A stretch of 64,000 nucleotides of DNA, taken from NCBI GenBank assembly GCA_030141605.1, contig JAQGDQ010002389.1, positions 124,001 through 188,000 on the forward strand, read 5' to 3'. The notes below the pieces were generated by a model, which saw only the letters and a list, made by a program, of their open reading frames with translations, did not search any database and was not told where the DNA came from. Made by a program: the position numbers and the translations under genes. Below are positions 27,829 through 37,279 of this stretch, in pieces (within the stretch, counting starts at the first letter, position 1; every line of letters begins with the position of its first letter). This stretch comes from Tubiluchus corallicola. Its lineage: Eukaryota > Priapulida > Priapulimorpha > Priapulimorphida > Tubiluchidae.

Positions 27829-29736
27829 TTAAATATCCTCAATTACCTTCCCCTTTAGAGCTGTTTGAATATCTCTGTTCATCCGCCGCTCTGCAAAAGA
27901 AAGTGTTGACTCCTGAACAGAATCTGTAAATTTTATTATCTTCTCTCTATCCTCTCCCTGGAGCGATTGTTCCAGCTTATCCATCACTTCTTCCATCGTC
28001 TTTAACTCAATAGGGGCTAGTAAATCCTTATCATGTTCTAATGCCGCATAAAGAGCCAGTAGCAAACGCTTTCCATCAAGACGTGCTTCCTCTAAAAGGC
28101 GCCATTTCATATCTTCCTCCGCCTTGTAAAAACTCTCTTTCAACATGCTCATAGTTTCTTCCTCGGTCAAACCATAGGAAGGCTTTACTTCAATATGCTG
28201 CTTTACACCTGTCGTCGTTTCCTGAGCGGTAACAAGCAAAACGCCATTCGCATCTACAGAAAAGGTAATACAAATACGTGCCGCTCCCGCAGCCATCGGA
28301 GGAATTCCACGTAAAGTAAAACGCGCCAAAGAACGATTTTTTTCCGCCTGCTCACGCTCTCCTTGAACAATATGAATACTCATCGCTTGCTGCCCATCTT
28401 GAAAGGTCGTAAACTCGCAGGTTTTGGAAACAGGAATAGGTGTATTGCGATAAATAACTTTCTCAGCTATACCACCTATCGTTTCTATCGCTAAAGAAAG
28501 CGGCAAAACATCTAATAGTAAAATTCCTCCCCCACGTGTCAAGGCTTCTGCCTGCAAGGCAGCTCCGATAGCAACAACTCGCTCCGGATCAATCTGCATC
28601 AAAGGCTCTTTCCCCCAGAATTCCCCTACAGCCTGCTGAACAGCCGGAATCCTTGTCGAGCCACCAACCATAACAATTCCTAAAACTTCCTGACGATCTA
28701 AATCCGCATCCGATAAAACAGACTCGCTAATCTTTAGAGTCTTTTCAATCCATGGTTTTATTAAATCGTAAAGCTCCGATTGCGTCAATACATGCCGACT
28801 CTCTTTATCTGCAAATGATAGTAAACAATGCACCTCGCGCACCGAAGAAAGAGATTCCTTAACAGAACGAGCCTGCAACAATAATTCCTGAACCTCTTTT
28901 TGGCTTAAGGAATCATCCGGGTAAGCGATTTTTCTTTGTATTAAAAACTCTTCCGCAATAGCGCAGTCAAAATCATCGCCTCCCAAAGCGGTATCTCCTC
29001 CCGTCGCTAAAACACGAAAAATCCCTTTCTGTAAACTGAGTATCGAAATATCAAATGTCCCTCCCCCTAGGTCATAAATAACATAAATTCCTTCCGCAGA
29101 ATTCCCAAGACCATACGCTAACGCCGCAGATGTCGGCTCATTAATTAATCTTAAAACCTCAAGACCAGCTAGCCGTGCCGCATCCCGCGTCGCTGTACGG
29201 GCCGCATCATCAAAATATGCAGGGACAGTAATAACAGCCCGCTTAATAGGAGAGTTTAACTGTAAAGAAGCATAGCGGCATAACGTCTCAAAAATAAGCG
29301 CTGAAATCTCAACCGGACTATATTCCCTTCCTTTGACAGAAAGACGAACCATACCACTCTTATTCTCTATAAGATCACCACCAAGCGGAAAAACATCGCC
29401 CAAAAGAGCACTTATATCCTCAGAGCCACGTCCCATTAAACGCTTAACTGAGCTTACCATTGTAAGCTCACCAGATTGATCACCAAGAGCTCTGTTACGA
29501 GCCCTATAGCCAACATCAACTCCCCCCTGAGCATCCCATGTCACAATTGATGGAATAATTTCATTCCTATCCTCATCCTGAACCAGCATTGTACATCCAT
29601 CAAGGCGATACGCCACAACTGAGTGCGTGGTCCCAAAATCAATCCCAATAGCAACATCGTCTTCTTTTTTTTTATAAGAAGGATCCAGAAGTTCTTCCGG
29701 CTCATGAATTTGAAATAATGTCTCTGTATTACGCAC
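27829..29736 (-). CDS. hscA: Fe-S assembly chaperone HscA (Hsp70 family)
   Basis: A 635-residue specialised Hsp70 that, with HscB, drives cluster release from IscU. The ATPase domain has IGIDFGTTHSVVAY, the phosphate-2 motif VIYDLGGGTFDIS, GIVMVGGSTRIPAVQ and INEPTSAALAYGLG. The substrate domain follows from about residue 395 (LDVLPLSLAIETIGG). It is slightly longer than E. coli HscA (616) through an N-terminal extension of about 25 residues before the first strand. The partner sequence LPPVK is present in IscU here. It sits between hscB and fdx in the leftward isc operon. Confidence 0.97.
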   Translation of the reverse strand: MRNTETLFQIHEPEELLDPSYKKKEDDVAIGIDFGTTHSVVAYRLDGCTMLVQDEDRNEIIPSIVTWDAQGGVDVGYRARNRALGDQSGELTMVSSVKRLMGRGSEDISALLGDVFPLGGDLIENKSGMVRLSVKGREYSPVEISALIFETLCRYASLQLNSPIKRAVITVPAYFDDAARTATRDAARLAGLEVLRLINEPTSAALAYGLGNSAEGIYVIYDLGGGTFDISILSLQKGIFRVLATGGDTALGGDDFDCAIAEEFLIQRKIAYPDDSLSQKEVQELLLQARSVKESLSSVREVHCLLSFADKESRHVLTQSELYDLIKPWIEKTLKISESVLSDADLDRQEVLGIVMVGGSTRIPAVQQAVGEFWGKEPLMQIDPERVVAIGAALQAEALTRGGGILLLDVLPLSLAIETIGGIAEKVIYRNTPIPVSKTCEFTTFQDGQQAMSIHIVQGEREQAEKNRSLARFTLRGIPPMAAGAARICITFSVDANGVLLVTAQETTTGVKQHIEVKPSYGLTEEETMSMLKESFYKAEEDMKWRLLEEARLDGKRLLLALYAALEHDKDLLAPIELKTMEEVMDKLEQSLQGEDREKIIKFTDSVQESTLSFAERRMNRDIQTALKGKVIEDI

Positions 29737-29813
29737 TGAAATTCCCCTATTAATTTCATCTTACAAAATTTCTGTCACGCCAATATAACCTTATACGCTT
29801 TTTAAATATTTTA

Positions 29814-30425
29814 TTATTCAATTTGAAGCTTCTTCTGCTTGATTTCTTCCAATAATTTCTGCAAATATTGCAACTGGATAATCTGAGCAGGCACCTTCTC
29901 AAGCTGTTTTAAATGAAATAAATCAGATAATAAAGAGCATACCTGCAGCATAGCATTTTCAGTCTCAATAACCATCTCTTTTAATTGCTGAAAATCATCC
30001 CTCTTTACTTTCTGCAACCGCGAGCGCTTTAGAAAAATCTCTTCCAAAAAAGCAGAATCGGCCACCTGTGTATCCTTTTCTATAGAAGGATTCATAATTT
30101 CTAAAAGGCAATGTGCCCTTTTAACCGGATCAACAAGTGTCTCAAAAGCATCATTCAGATACATGCTTTGCTGCTGCGCGAAAAGTTTTTCCTTGCTGCC
30201 AGAAAGCGCAAAACGATCCGGATGTAGCGCAAGCTGACGCTCCTGCCAAAGCATAACAAGCCGATCCTTATCTAAATCAAAACTGTACGGTAATTGAAAA
30301 CAACAAAACATATCCTTATAGTGCGGCGGTTGAATAACATCACATATAGAGCAAAAAGCATCCCCTATTGAAGCCCCGCTTCCACAAACCCAGCATAAAA
30401 ATATCTCACTCTCAGATACAGCCAT
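29814..30425 (-). CDS. hscB: Fe-S assembly J-protein HscB with N-terminal tetracysteine domain
   Basis: A 203-residue J-domain co-chaperone that brings IscU to HscA and stimulates its ATPase. Residues about 10-35 contain CWVCG then CSIC, a tetracysteine zinc-type module found in mitochondrial HSC20 but not in E. coli HscB. The J-domain follows, with the HPD motif in ALHPDRF, and QQQSMYLNDAFETLVDPVKRAHCLLE. The C-terminal three-helix bundle that binds IscU is complete. It lies between iscA (10 nt) and hscA (77 nt). Confidence 0.95.
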   Translation of the reverse strand: MAVSESEIFLCWVCGSGASIGDAFCSICDVIQPPHYKDMFCCFQLPYSFDLDKDRLVMLWQERQLALHPDRFALSGSKEKLFAQQQSMYLNDAFETLVDPVKRAHCLLEIMNPSIEKDTQVADSAFLEEIFLKRSRLQKVKRDDFQQLKEMVIETENAMLQVCSLLSDLFHLKQLEKVPAQIIQLQYLQKLLEEIKQKKLQIE

Positions 30426-30434
30426 CCCTAAGTC

Positions 30435-30812
30435 CTATACATGAAAAGAGTCTCCACAACCACAACGGCCTTTTTCATTGGGGTTACGAAAAACAAACCC
30501 CGAAGATAAGCGGTCCTCAACAAAATCCATCTCTGTGCCCAGCAAAAACATAACAGCTTTCGGATCAATAAAAATCGTTACACCCTTATCTTCAACAAGC
30601 TCATCAAACTCTTCCTGCTGATCCACATACTCTAAATTGTAAGATAATCCCGAGCAACCTCGTGTTCGAATTGAAATTCTAATCCCCGCCGAGGGCTTTC
30701 CCCGTTCCTTCAGCAACTGTGTTATCCGAGCTGCAGCCCTCTCTGTAATAGACATAATTGCAGAGTGATCAGGATTCAGCGGTGATTCTATCTTACTTTT
30801 TTCCTTATTCAT
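30435..30812 (-). CDS. iscA: A-type Fe-S carrier IscA
   Basis: A 125-residue A-type carrier that receives clusters or iron and passes them to targets. The three invariant cysteines are Cys53 (RGCSGLSYNL) and Cys117 and Cys119 (GRCGCGDSF). I chose the ATG at 30812, which overlaps the iscU stop by 8 nt and has GAGAG upstream; an ATG 12 nt earlier is possible. The N-terminal 20 residues are a charged extension compared with E. coli IscA (107 residues). The overlap suggests translational coupling to iscU. Confidence 0.95.
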   Translation of the reverse strand: MNKEKSKIESPLNPDHSAIMSITERAAARITQLLKERGKPSAGIRISIRTRGCSGLSYNLEYVDQQEEFDELVEDKGVTIFIDPKAVMFLLGTEMDFVEDRLSSGFVFRNPNEKGRCGCGDSFHV

Positions 30813-31197
30813 TTTTGCTCTCATGCTTTCTTCTATAATCTTCAACAGCCGATTTTATAGCATCTTCCGCCAAAACAGAACAATGAATTTTCACAGGCGG
30901 TAAAGCTAACTCTTCCGCAATTTCCACATTCTTAATCTCTTTAGCTTCCTTAAGAGTCTTCCCTTTAAGCCATTCCGTCACTAAAGAACTCGACGCAATA
31001 GCAGACCCACAGCCAAACGTCTTAAAACACGCATCCTCAATAATACCATCATCCGAAACTTGTATCTGTAGCTTCATAACATCTCCGCACGCCGGCACAC
31101 CAACAATCCCTGTGCCAACATGCTCATCTTCCTGATCAAAGCTTCCAACATTCCGAGGATTCTCATAATGATCAACAATCTTCTTATTGTAAGACAT
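30805..31197 (-). CDS. iscU: Fe-S cluster scaffold protein IscU
   Basis: A 130-residue scaffold on which [2Fe-2S] clusters are built with sulfur from IscS. Ligands are Cys37 and Asp39 (GVPACGD), Cys63 (FGCGSAIASSS), His105 and Cys106 (KIHCSVLAEDAI). The HscA recognition motif LPPVK is at residues 99-103. It follows iscS by 67 nt and overlaps iscA. Confidence 0.98.
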   Translation of the reverse strand: MSYNKKIVDHYENPRNVGSFDQEDEHVGTGIVGVPACGDVMKLQIQVSDDGIIEDACFKTFGCGSAIASSSLVTEWLKGKTLKEAKEIKNVEIAEELALPPVKIHCSVLAEDAIKSAVEDYRRKHESKNE

Positions 31198-31264
31198 TTC
31201 TTATACCTTTAAATTAAACTCTTTAATAATAGCCTCTATTTCTTGCCACACACACGCTCTATAA

Positions 31265-32500
31265 TCAATCCTTTACCCATTGTATCGTGCTCAGATCAAC
31301 TCCTTGACTCATAAGCTCCCAAAGAGGACTCATAGAACGCAAACGCTCAACTTCTTCAATAATTCTTTCACCCGCATAATCAATCTCCTCTTCTGTCGTA
31401 AAACGCCCTAGGCTTATTCTTAACGATGTATGCGCTAACTCATCATTAATCCCTAACGATCGCAAAACATAGGAAGGCTCCAGAGAATCCGATGAACAAG
31501 CCGATCCCGACGAAACAGCCAAATCTTTCAAGCCCATCATTAACCCTTCTCCTTCTACACCCGAAAAACTTACATTTAAATTTCCCGCAATACGATTCTC
31601 CAAGCTTCCATTCAAATATATCTTGGGTAATGAAGAGTTTATTTTATTATAAAGTTTTAAACGTAAACGCAACACTCTTTCAAATTCTTCTTCTCTCTCC
31701 AACATAGAAACTTCAACCGCCTTGCCAAAGCCAACACACAAAGGAACCGGCAACGTACCTGAGCGCATACCTCGTTCCTGCCCACCACCTTGAAGCAATG
31801 CACTAAGACGGACACGTGGATTCCGACGGCGAACATATAAAGCTCCTATTCCTTTGGGGCCATAAAGCTTATGAGCAGAAATACTCAACAAATCAATGCA
31901 CATCTCCTCAACATCAATCGCTATTTTTCCAACAGCCTGTGCCGCATCCGTATGAAAAAATACACCGTTCTCACGACAGAGATGGCCAATTTCTAACACA
32001 GGCTGAATAACGCCTATCTCACTATTAACCATCATAATAGAAACAAGCAATGTATTCTCTGTCATCACCTCACGTAAATGATCAAGATCAATTAAACCAT
32101 CCGATTGAACAGGGAGATAAGTAATATCAAAACCCTTCTGCTCTAAATAACGACACGTGCTTAAAACACACTTATGCTCTGTCGCACACGTAATAATATG
32201 ATTCCTTTTCCCTTCATAAAAAGAGGCAACGCCTTGAATGGCTAAATTAGAAGCTTCTGTCGCTCCTGAGGTGAAAATAATATCTTTATTGCTCCCTGAA
32301 ATAGCGCGGGCAATACGTTCTCGCCCTTTCTCAACAGCATCTTCAGCTTCCCACCCCCAAGCATGGCTCCGAGAATGCGGGTTGCCAAATTTTTCCGTAA
32401 ACCATGGTAGCATCTCCTCTAAAACACGAGGATCTACAGGTGTCGTCGCCTGATAATCTAAATAAATCGGCTTTCCATTCTTTTTCATTAAAGGCTCCAT
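31265..32500 (-). CDS. iscS: Cysteine desulfurase IscS
   Basis: A 411-residue PLP enzyme that takes sulfur from cysteine for cluster and thionucleotide synthesis. It starts [23 protein letters not shown] Lys211 is in [20 protein letters not shown], the cofactor-stacking His is in ATEHKCVL, and the persulfide Cys335 is in [20 protein letters not shown]. The C-terminus, [10 protein letters not shown] onward, is the usual IscU-binding tail. AGAGGA precedes the first ATG. It is 12 nt from iscR, so the pair is surely co-transcribed. Confidence 0.98.
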   Translation of the reverse strand: MEPLMKKNGKPIYLDYQATTPVDPRVLEEMLPWFTEKFGNPHSRSHAWGWEAEDAVEKGRERIARAISGSNKDIIFTSGATEASNLAIQGVASFYEGKRNHIITCATEHKCVLSTCRYLEQKGFDITYLPVQSDGLIDLDHLREVMTENTLLVSIMMVNSEIGVIQPVLEIGHLCRENGVFFHTDAAQAVGKIAIDVEEMCIDLLSISAHKLYGPKGIGALYVRRRNPRVRLSALLQGGGQERGMRSGTLPVPLCVGFGKAVEVSMLEREEEFERVLRLRLKLYNKINSSLPKIYLNGSLENRIAGNLNVSFSGVEGEGLMMGLKDLAVSSGSACSSDSLEPSYVLRSLGINDELAHTSLRISLGRFTTEEEIDYAGERIIEEVERLRSMSPLWELMSQGVDLSTIQWVKD

Positions 32501-32512
32501 AGCGTCAATCCT

Positions 32513-32938
32513 CTACTTAAATTTTCCAAACTGATTCTTACCATGACAAACATCATCAAGAGTAATATGCGATAGCCAAAGATGAATTTGTCGCGTTAAA
32601 GCAACCCAAAGATTATGAGTAATGCATTGCTCTTTCCCAACACATCCCTCCGATCCATTTTTGCAACCCAACGCAGAAACCGAAACATCAACAGCCATGA
32701 TAATATCTGAAATCGTAATTTCATCCGCTCTGTTTACTAAGTGATATCCTCCAGACGATCCTCGAACACTCCGAACAAGATTTTTCCTCTTAAGAGATGA
32801 AAATAACTGCTCCAGATATGATAGAGAAATTCCTTGCCGACGTGCTATATCTCTAAGAGATACAGGCTTATCTGAATTATGCTGCGCAAGGTCAGCCATT
32901 GCCATGACAGTATAGCGCCCTCTTGTGCTTAGTTTCAC
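32513..32938 (-). CDS. iscR: Rrf2-family Fe-S regulator IscR
   Basis: A 141-residue [2Fe-2S] repressor that senses cluster status and controls the isc operon. The winged helix (KLSTRGRYTVMAMADLA, LRDIARRQGISLSYLEQLF, SVRGSSGGYHL) is canonical. Cluster ligands are Cys92, Cys99, Cys105 and His108 (GCKNGSEGCVGKEQCITH), with one more residue between the first two cysteines than in E. coli. The start is a GTG at 32938, preceded by AGGT. It is the first gene of the operon, so autoregulation is likely, but I could not find a clear type 1 IscR site upstream. Confidence 0.95.
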   Translation of the reverse strand: MKLSTRGRYTVMAMADLAQHNSDKPVSLRDIARRQGISLSYLEQLFSSLKRKNLVRSVRGSSGGYHLVNRADEITISDIIMAVDVSVSALGCKNGSEGCVGKEQCITHNLWVALTRQIHLWLSHITLDDVCHGKNQFGKFK

Positions 32939-33010
32939 TTTACTTGACCTAAATTTCTAAAAATAACCATGATATAACCTTAAAATATACTATAGAATCC
33001 CATAAAATGA

Positions 33011-33040
33011 TTGACTTTTCTTAAAAAATAGAATTATATA
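33011..33040 (+). promoter_or_regulatory. Putative promoter upstream of the hydrolase-fold gene
   Basis: TTGACT (33011-33016), an 18-nt spacer and TATATA (33035-33040), pointing right from the iscR/hydrolase intergenic region. The start codon is about 180 nt further on, so the leader would be long. Confidence 0.4.
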
Positions 33041-33223
33041 TTTTGTTATTCTGTATTTTATTGAGAAGAGTGAAATCTATTCAGAAATTATAGAACTCAA
33101 TACGAGAAGAGTCTACAATATCCTACTATTTTAATCAAGTTTATTTTATGCTCAATATTGAATCTTTAAAGCCTATATAACCTGTTGGATTTCTTCACTT
33201 TTTTAAAGAAAGGTTACTATATA

Positions 33224-33889
33224 ATGCCAGAAATCGTTATCTCGGGCCCAGAAGGACATCTTGAAGGACGCTACTACCATTCTCCTCATCCTCAACCCAA
33301 TATAGCTTTATTGATTCCTCCACACCCTCAACATGGGGAAACAATGAATAGTACCCCTCTTTACCGTCTTTATCGCACGTTGGCTATACAAGGATTTTCT
33401 GTTCTCAGATTTAATTTTCGAGGAATCGGGCGTTCAAAAGGAAAATGGAGCAATGGCGTCGGAGAACTCAGCGATTCCGCAGCTGCCCTAGACTGGCTTC
33501 AAGCTTGCAACCCCAACACTGCGAAAACATGGGTTGGCGGCTTTGCTTTTGGCGCTTGGATCTCTATGCAGCTTATGATGAGAAGACCTGAAATCAAACA
33601 TTTCATTTCTCTCGGCTTGCCAACAAGTACATACGACTTTTCTTTTCTATCCCCCTGCCCCGCCGATGGAATCGTCATACATGGCGAAAAAGATGAAACC
33701 TCCTCTCCCAATAGCGTTAATAAGCTTGTGCGAAAACTAAACAGCCAGAATAATATAACTGTCGACTATCAAATTATCTCAGACGCTTCTCATGACTTTT
33801 CAGATCATTTAGATACCCTAGAAGGCTATATTAAAACCTACGTACAAACAGAATCTTCGACTTTTTCTTCCCCTAGACTACGTGCTTAA
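33224..33889 (+). CDS. Alpha/beta-hydrolase-fold protein with altered nucleophile elbow
   Basis: A 221-residue protein of the COG2945-like alpha/beta hydrolase group common in alphaproteobacteria. It opens PEIVISGPEGHLEGRYY and has the oxyanion-side motif IPPHPQHGETM, FRGIGRSKGKW, GAWISMQLMMRRPEIKHF, STYDFSFLSPCPADG and HGEKDETSSP with the acid. The nucleophile position in the usual G-x-S-x-G is Ala108 (GGFAFGAW), so ester hydrolysis by the normal mechanism is not expected. The ATG at 33224 has AAGGT upstream and matches the family start; an upstream in-frame start at 33185 is less likely. It is followed by tyrS after 107 nt. Confidence 0.85.
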   Translation: MPEIVISGPEGHLEGRYYHSPHPQPNIALLIPPHPQHGETMNSTPLYRLYRTLAIQGFSVLRFNFRGIGRSKGKWSNGVGELSDSAAALDWLQACNPNTAKTWVGGFAFGAWISMQLMMRRPEIKHFISLGLPTSTYDFSFLSPCPADGIVIHGEKDETSSPNSVNKLVRKLNSQNNITVDYQIISDASHDFSDHLDTLEGYIKTYVQTESSTFSSPRLRA

Positions 33890-33996
33890 TCAGTAAAATA
33901 TGTCTCTCACTAAAATTACTGCATAACACCTTTCCAGCTGAATCCATAATGCCAGAAATAGAACAAATACCAAGCTTGTAAATTGAAAGAGTACCA

Positions 33997-35250
33997 ATGA
34001 ACAGTTATAAATCTGAACTTCTCCACCAGCTCGCTGAAAGAGGCTACATTCATCAATGCACAGATTTTGAAACTCTTGATCAACTGGCTTCTCAGAACAA
34101 TATTATAACCTACGCAGGGTATGACCCAACGGCAGGAAGCCTGCATATTGGAAATCTTATCTCTATTATGATGTTGAGATTATTACAAAAATATGGCCAT
34201 AAGCCTGTCATCCTTATGGGAGGAGGAACAGGGCGAATTGGAGATCCTTCCGGAAAAGACGCTTCACGAAAACTTCTCTCTATCGATCAAATTAATCATA
34301 ATATCAGCAAAATACAAGAAACCTTCAACCAATATCTCGTGTTTGGCGATGGCTCCACAGACGCTATCACTGCCAATAACGCAGACTGGCTATGCTCCTT
34401 GAATTATGTTGATTTCCTCCGAGAATATGGCCCTCACTTCACAATCAACCGCATGATAACATTTGATAGCGTACGCATGCGTTTGGAACGTGAACAGCCA
34501 CTCACTTTTCTTGAGTTTAATTATATGTTGCTGCAAGCCTATGATTTCCTTGAGCTTTATAAGCGTTACGGCGTAAAAATGCAAATTGGTGGATCTGACC
34601 AATGGGGCAATATTGTCAATGGCGTAGAACTTTGCCGCCGAAAACAAAATATACAGCTTTTTGGGCTGACAACTCCTCTTTTAACAAACTCATCCGGAGA
34701 AAAAATGGGAAAAACTGCCGACGGCGCTATATGGCTTAACAGCGATATGAAATCCCACTACGATTTCTGGCAATTCTGGAGAAATACAGAAGACGCCGAT
34801 GTCGGGCGATTCCTACGCCTCTATACAGAAATTCCCATTGACGAGATTAAACGCCTTGAAACCCTACAAGGAACAGAAATCAACGAGGCAAAAAAAATCC
34901 TAGCAACAGCAGTCACAAGCCTTTGCCGAGGAAAAGAAAATGCTCTCAATGCCGCAGAAACAGCTCGAAAAACTTTTGAAGATAAGACATATGGAGATCA
35001 GCTCCCTTCCGTCTCTATCTCCAAACAGGTATTAAAAGACGGAATCTCAGCATTCGCAATTCTCAAACATGCAAATCTTGTCAAAAGCAACGGTGAAGCC
35101 CGCCGCCTCATCCAAAATAAAGGGGGGCGCGTCAATGGAGTCAGCTTTCAATCTCCCGACGAACTCGTCACTCTTGATGATATTAACCAGGAGGGCATTC
35201 TTATGATCTCTGCAGGAAAAAAACGACATGTTATCGTAAAACCAGAGTAA
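33997..35250 (+). CDS. tyrS: Tyrosyl-tRNA synthetase
   Basis: A 417-residue class I synthetase that charges tRNA-Tyr. The Rossmann fold carries the HIGH motif as HIGN at 50-53 ([10 protein letters not shown]), the tyrosine pocket ([24 protein letters not shown]) and the KMSKS loop as GEKMGKT near residue 236. The C-terminal S4 RNA-binding domain covers about 350-410 ([21 protein letters not shown]). Length and order are those of bacterial TyrRS. AGAG lies before the ATG. Confidence 0.98.
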   Translation: MNSYKSELLHQLAERGYIHQCTDFETLDQLASQNNIITYAGYDPTAGSLHIGNLISIMMLRLLQKYGHKPVILMGGGTGRIGDPSGKDASRKLLSIDQINHNISKIQETFNQYLVFGDGSTDAITANNADWLCSLNYVDFLREYGPHFTINRMITFDSVRMRLEREQPLTFLEFNYMLLQAYDFLELYKRYGVKMQIGGSDQWGNIVNGVELCRRKQNIQLFGLTTPLLTNSSGEKMGKTADGAIWLNSDMKSHYDFWQFWRNTEDADVGRFLRLYTEIPIDEIKRLETLQGTEINEAKKILATAVTSLCRGKENALNAAETARKTFEDKTYGDQLPSVSISKQVLKDGISAFAILKHANLVKSNGEARRLIQNKGGRVNGVSFQSPDELVTLDDINQEGILMISAGKKRHVIVKPE

Positions 35251-35362
35251 ACCAACTTCTTTTTACCCTTAATCAGAGCAATATTGAATTGCAGAAAATA
35301 GAGTGATTATCCCTCTTTTAACATTTTTAAATATTTAAATTTACCATATTTTCATAAAAAAA

Positions 35363-35390
35363 TAGACTTCAATACAAAAAAATGTATAAT
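35363..35390 (+). promoter_or_regulatory. Promoter of the SNF-family symporter gene
   Basis: TAGACT (35363-35368), a 16-nt spacer and a perfect TATAAT (35385-35390). Transcription would begin near 35397, placing the inverted repeat at 35411-35436 just downstream of the start. The rest of the 35251-35567 gap is AT-rich leader. Confidence 0.6.
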
Positions 35391-35410
35391 CGTGGTTTGC
35401 GTTTTTTCCT

Positions 35411-35436
35411 GTATACCGTGTACACCCTTGGTATAC
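35411..35436. promoter_or_regulatory. Inverted repeat, likely repressor operator
   Basis: Arms GTATACC (35411-35417) and GGTATAC (35430-35436) enclose GTGTACACCCTT, itself containing the palindrome GTGTACAC. A further GTTGTATA follows. GTATAC-type arms recall operators of GntR-like regulators, but no regulator gene is adjacent. The site sits just after the predicted transcription start. Confidence 0.5.
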
Positions 35437-35567
35437 GTTGTATATTTAGGGAAAAAGCTTTTAATGGTAATAAACTATTACTGTTTATTTAAATCCTAAT
35501 AATTAATGATATAAATTAAAAAATTTCCAAAATTAAATCTGAAATTTTTATAAGGAGAAAATAGAGA

Positions 35568-36980
35568 ATGGGAAGAGAAAGTTGGAAGTCACGCACAGGA
35601 TTTATTCTAGCGGCTGCAGGATCTGCAGTCGGGCTTGGTAATATATGGCGTTTCCCTTATGTTGTTGGTGAGAATGGTGGAGGAGCTTTTCTCCTTGTTT
35701 ACATTTTACTCGTCTTTACCATAGGTCTTAGCGTAATGATCGCAGAAATCGCCATCGGGCGCCATGCGCAAAAAAACCCTGTTCATGCTTATTCAGATCA
35801 TGCTTCCAAACCTTGGGGTGTCGCAGGACTCCTCGGTATTTCATGTGGCGTTATTATCATGTCATTCTATGTCGTGGTTGCAGGATGGGCCATCGCTTAT
35901 GTTCTTAAATCCATAACAGGAGAACTCTCAACAACAGACATATCTGTATTGGAAAATAGCTTTGTAAGCTTAAGCGCATCCGGCTGGACTCCATTACTCT
36001 ATGCCCTATTCTTTCTATGCATAACAGCCTTCATTGTTATCGGAGGAATTGAAAAAGGAATCGAAAAAGCAAACCGTATTTTAATGCCTTTACTATTTGT
36101 TTTTCTTCTCCTTCTCGCTATTCGTGCTCTTACGCTTCCAGGTGCTATGGACGGAATCGCTTACTATCTCAAACCTGATTTCTCCAAAATTAACGCTAGC
36201 GTTCTCAGTAGCGCACTCGGTCAAGCATTCTTTTCCTTGTCTCTTGGTATGTCCTGCATGTTGATTTATGGCTCCTATCTGAAAAAAGAGGACAATATAC
36301 CAGTATCCTCTGTGCAAATTATTTGCCTTGATATCCTAGTTGCGTTTATTGCCGGCCTTATCATTATGCCTGTCGTTTTCTCTTTTGGATTTGCTCCCGA
36401 TGCAGGACCTGGTCTAACCTTCATTACACTCCCAGCAATTTTTACTCAAATTCCTTTTGGTGCTTTTTTCGCAACTGCTTTCTTTACTATGTTACTGATT
36501 GCAGCGCTAACGTCATCAATCTCTTTGATAGAGCCCGGTGTCTCCTTCCTGATTGAAAAACTTGAATGGAGCCGCTCTCAAAGCGTTATCGTAATTTCCG
36601 TTATCGTCTTTGTCCTTGCGATCCCTTGCTCTCTATCTTTAGGAACCCTTAACATTGAGTTTATTATCGGCGATCGGAACAATCCGATCTTTGCACAAAG
36701 CTTCTTTGACTTTATGGGTTACTTAAGCGATAACTTACTACCTGTTGGCGGAATCCTCGTTGCGCTCTTTGCAGGATGGGTTCTTTCTCCTGAAATTCGC
36801 AATGAAGTCACCAATAACGGAACTATCTCCGCTCCATGGTTGAGCTTATGGCTTACTTTCATACGATTTGTCGCTCCTATCGCAATCGCATGGGTTCTCA
36901 TATATCCGTTTTTACCCACAAACGTACAAAAAGAGATTATCGAAGAAGCTCAAGATATTTACCATGAGATTACAGAGTAA
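35568..36980 (+). CDS. Sodium:neurotransmitter symporter (SNF/LeuT-type) family transporter
   Basis: A 470-residue inner-membrane sodium-coupled amino-acid symporter of the LeuT fold with about 11 helices, typical of bacterial members. The first unwound helix has AAAGSAVGLGNIWRFPYVVGENGGGAFLLVY, which binds both sodium ions and the amino-acid backbone. TM6-like LGQAFFSLSLGMSCMLIYGSYL and the TM8 sodium site (TSSISLIEPGVSFL) are conserved. Relatives carry tryptophan, tyrosine, leucine or other amino acids; the substrate cannot be set here. GGAG lies before the ATG. The gene has its own promoter, operator and terminator. Confidence 0.95.
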   Translation: MGRESWKSRTGFILAAAGSAVGLGNIWRFPYVVGENGGGAFLLVYILLVFTIGLSVMIAEIAIGRHAQKNPVHAYSDHASKPWGVAGLLGISCGVIIMSFYVVVAGWAIAYVLKSITGELSTTDISVLENSFVSLSASGWTPLLYALFFLCITAFIVIGGIEKGIEKANRILMPLLFVFLLLLAIRALTLPGAMDGIAYYLKPDFSKINASVLSSALGQAFFSLSLGMSCMLIYGSYLKKEDNIPVSSVQIICLDILVAFIAGLIIMPVVFSFGFAPDAGPGLTFITLPAIFTQIPFGAFFATAFFTMLLIAALTSSISLIEPGVSFLIEKLEWSRSQSVIVISVIVFVLAIPCSLSLGTLNIEFIIGDRNNPIFAQSFFDFMGYLSDNLLPVGGILVALFAGWVLSPEIRNEVTNNGTISAPWLSLWLTFIRFVAPIAIAWVLIYPFLPTNVQKEIIEEAQDIYHEITE

Positions 36981-36992
36981 AACCAACACAAT

Positions 36993-37042
36993 AGAGAAGG
37001 TTGCAAAAGAAAATAATCCTATACGTAACCTTCTCTTTTTTT
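36993..37042 (+). terminator. Rho-independent terminator after the symporter gene
   Basis: AGAGAAGGTTGC (36993-37004) pairs with GTAACCTTCTCT (37025-37036), one G-U wobble, then a run of T to about 37042. The loop is about 20 nt. Confidence 0.75.
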
Positions 37043-37158
37043 GTAAAAACAATACAATAAAAAGCTCTTGCTACTTCAAGTTTTTTCAATCTCTATCTTA
37101 AAACAATAAACTACTAATATAATAGGAAAATACCCCTTATTTCTGTATTTTACCTATA

Positions 37159-37187
37159 TTGCCTTTATAAAAAATATATGCTATACT
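37159..37187 (+). promoter_or_regulatory. Promoter of the opp operon
   Basis: TTGCCT (37159-37164), a 17-nt spacer and TATACT (37182-37187), about 90 nt before oppA. Confidence 0.55.
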
Positions 37188-37279
37188 TTTTTGCTTAAAA
37201 GCATGGATCATTTTAAAAAATAAACCTTGTTTATCAAATAATACCTATTAAAAAACACACATAAAAACTGGAGGAAACA

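Noticed and set aside
32939-33184. IscR-binding site upstream of iscR
   Set aside because: I looked for the inverted type 1 motif on both strands and found no convincing match.
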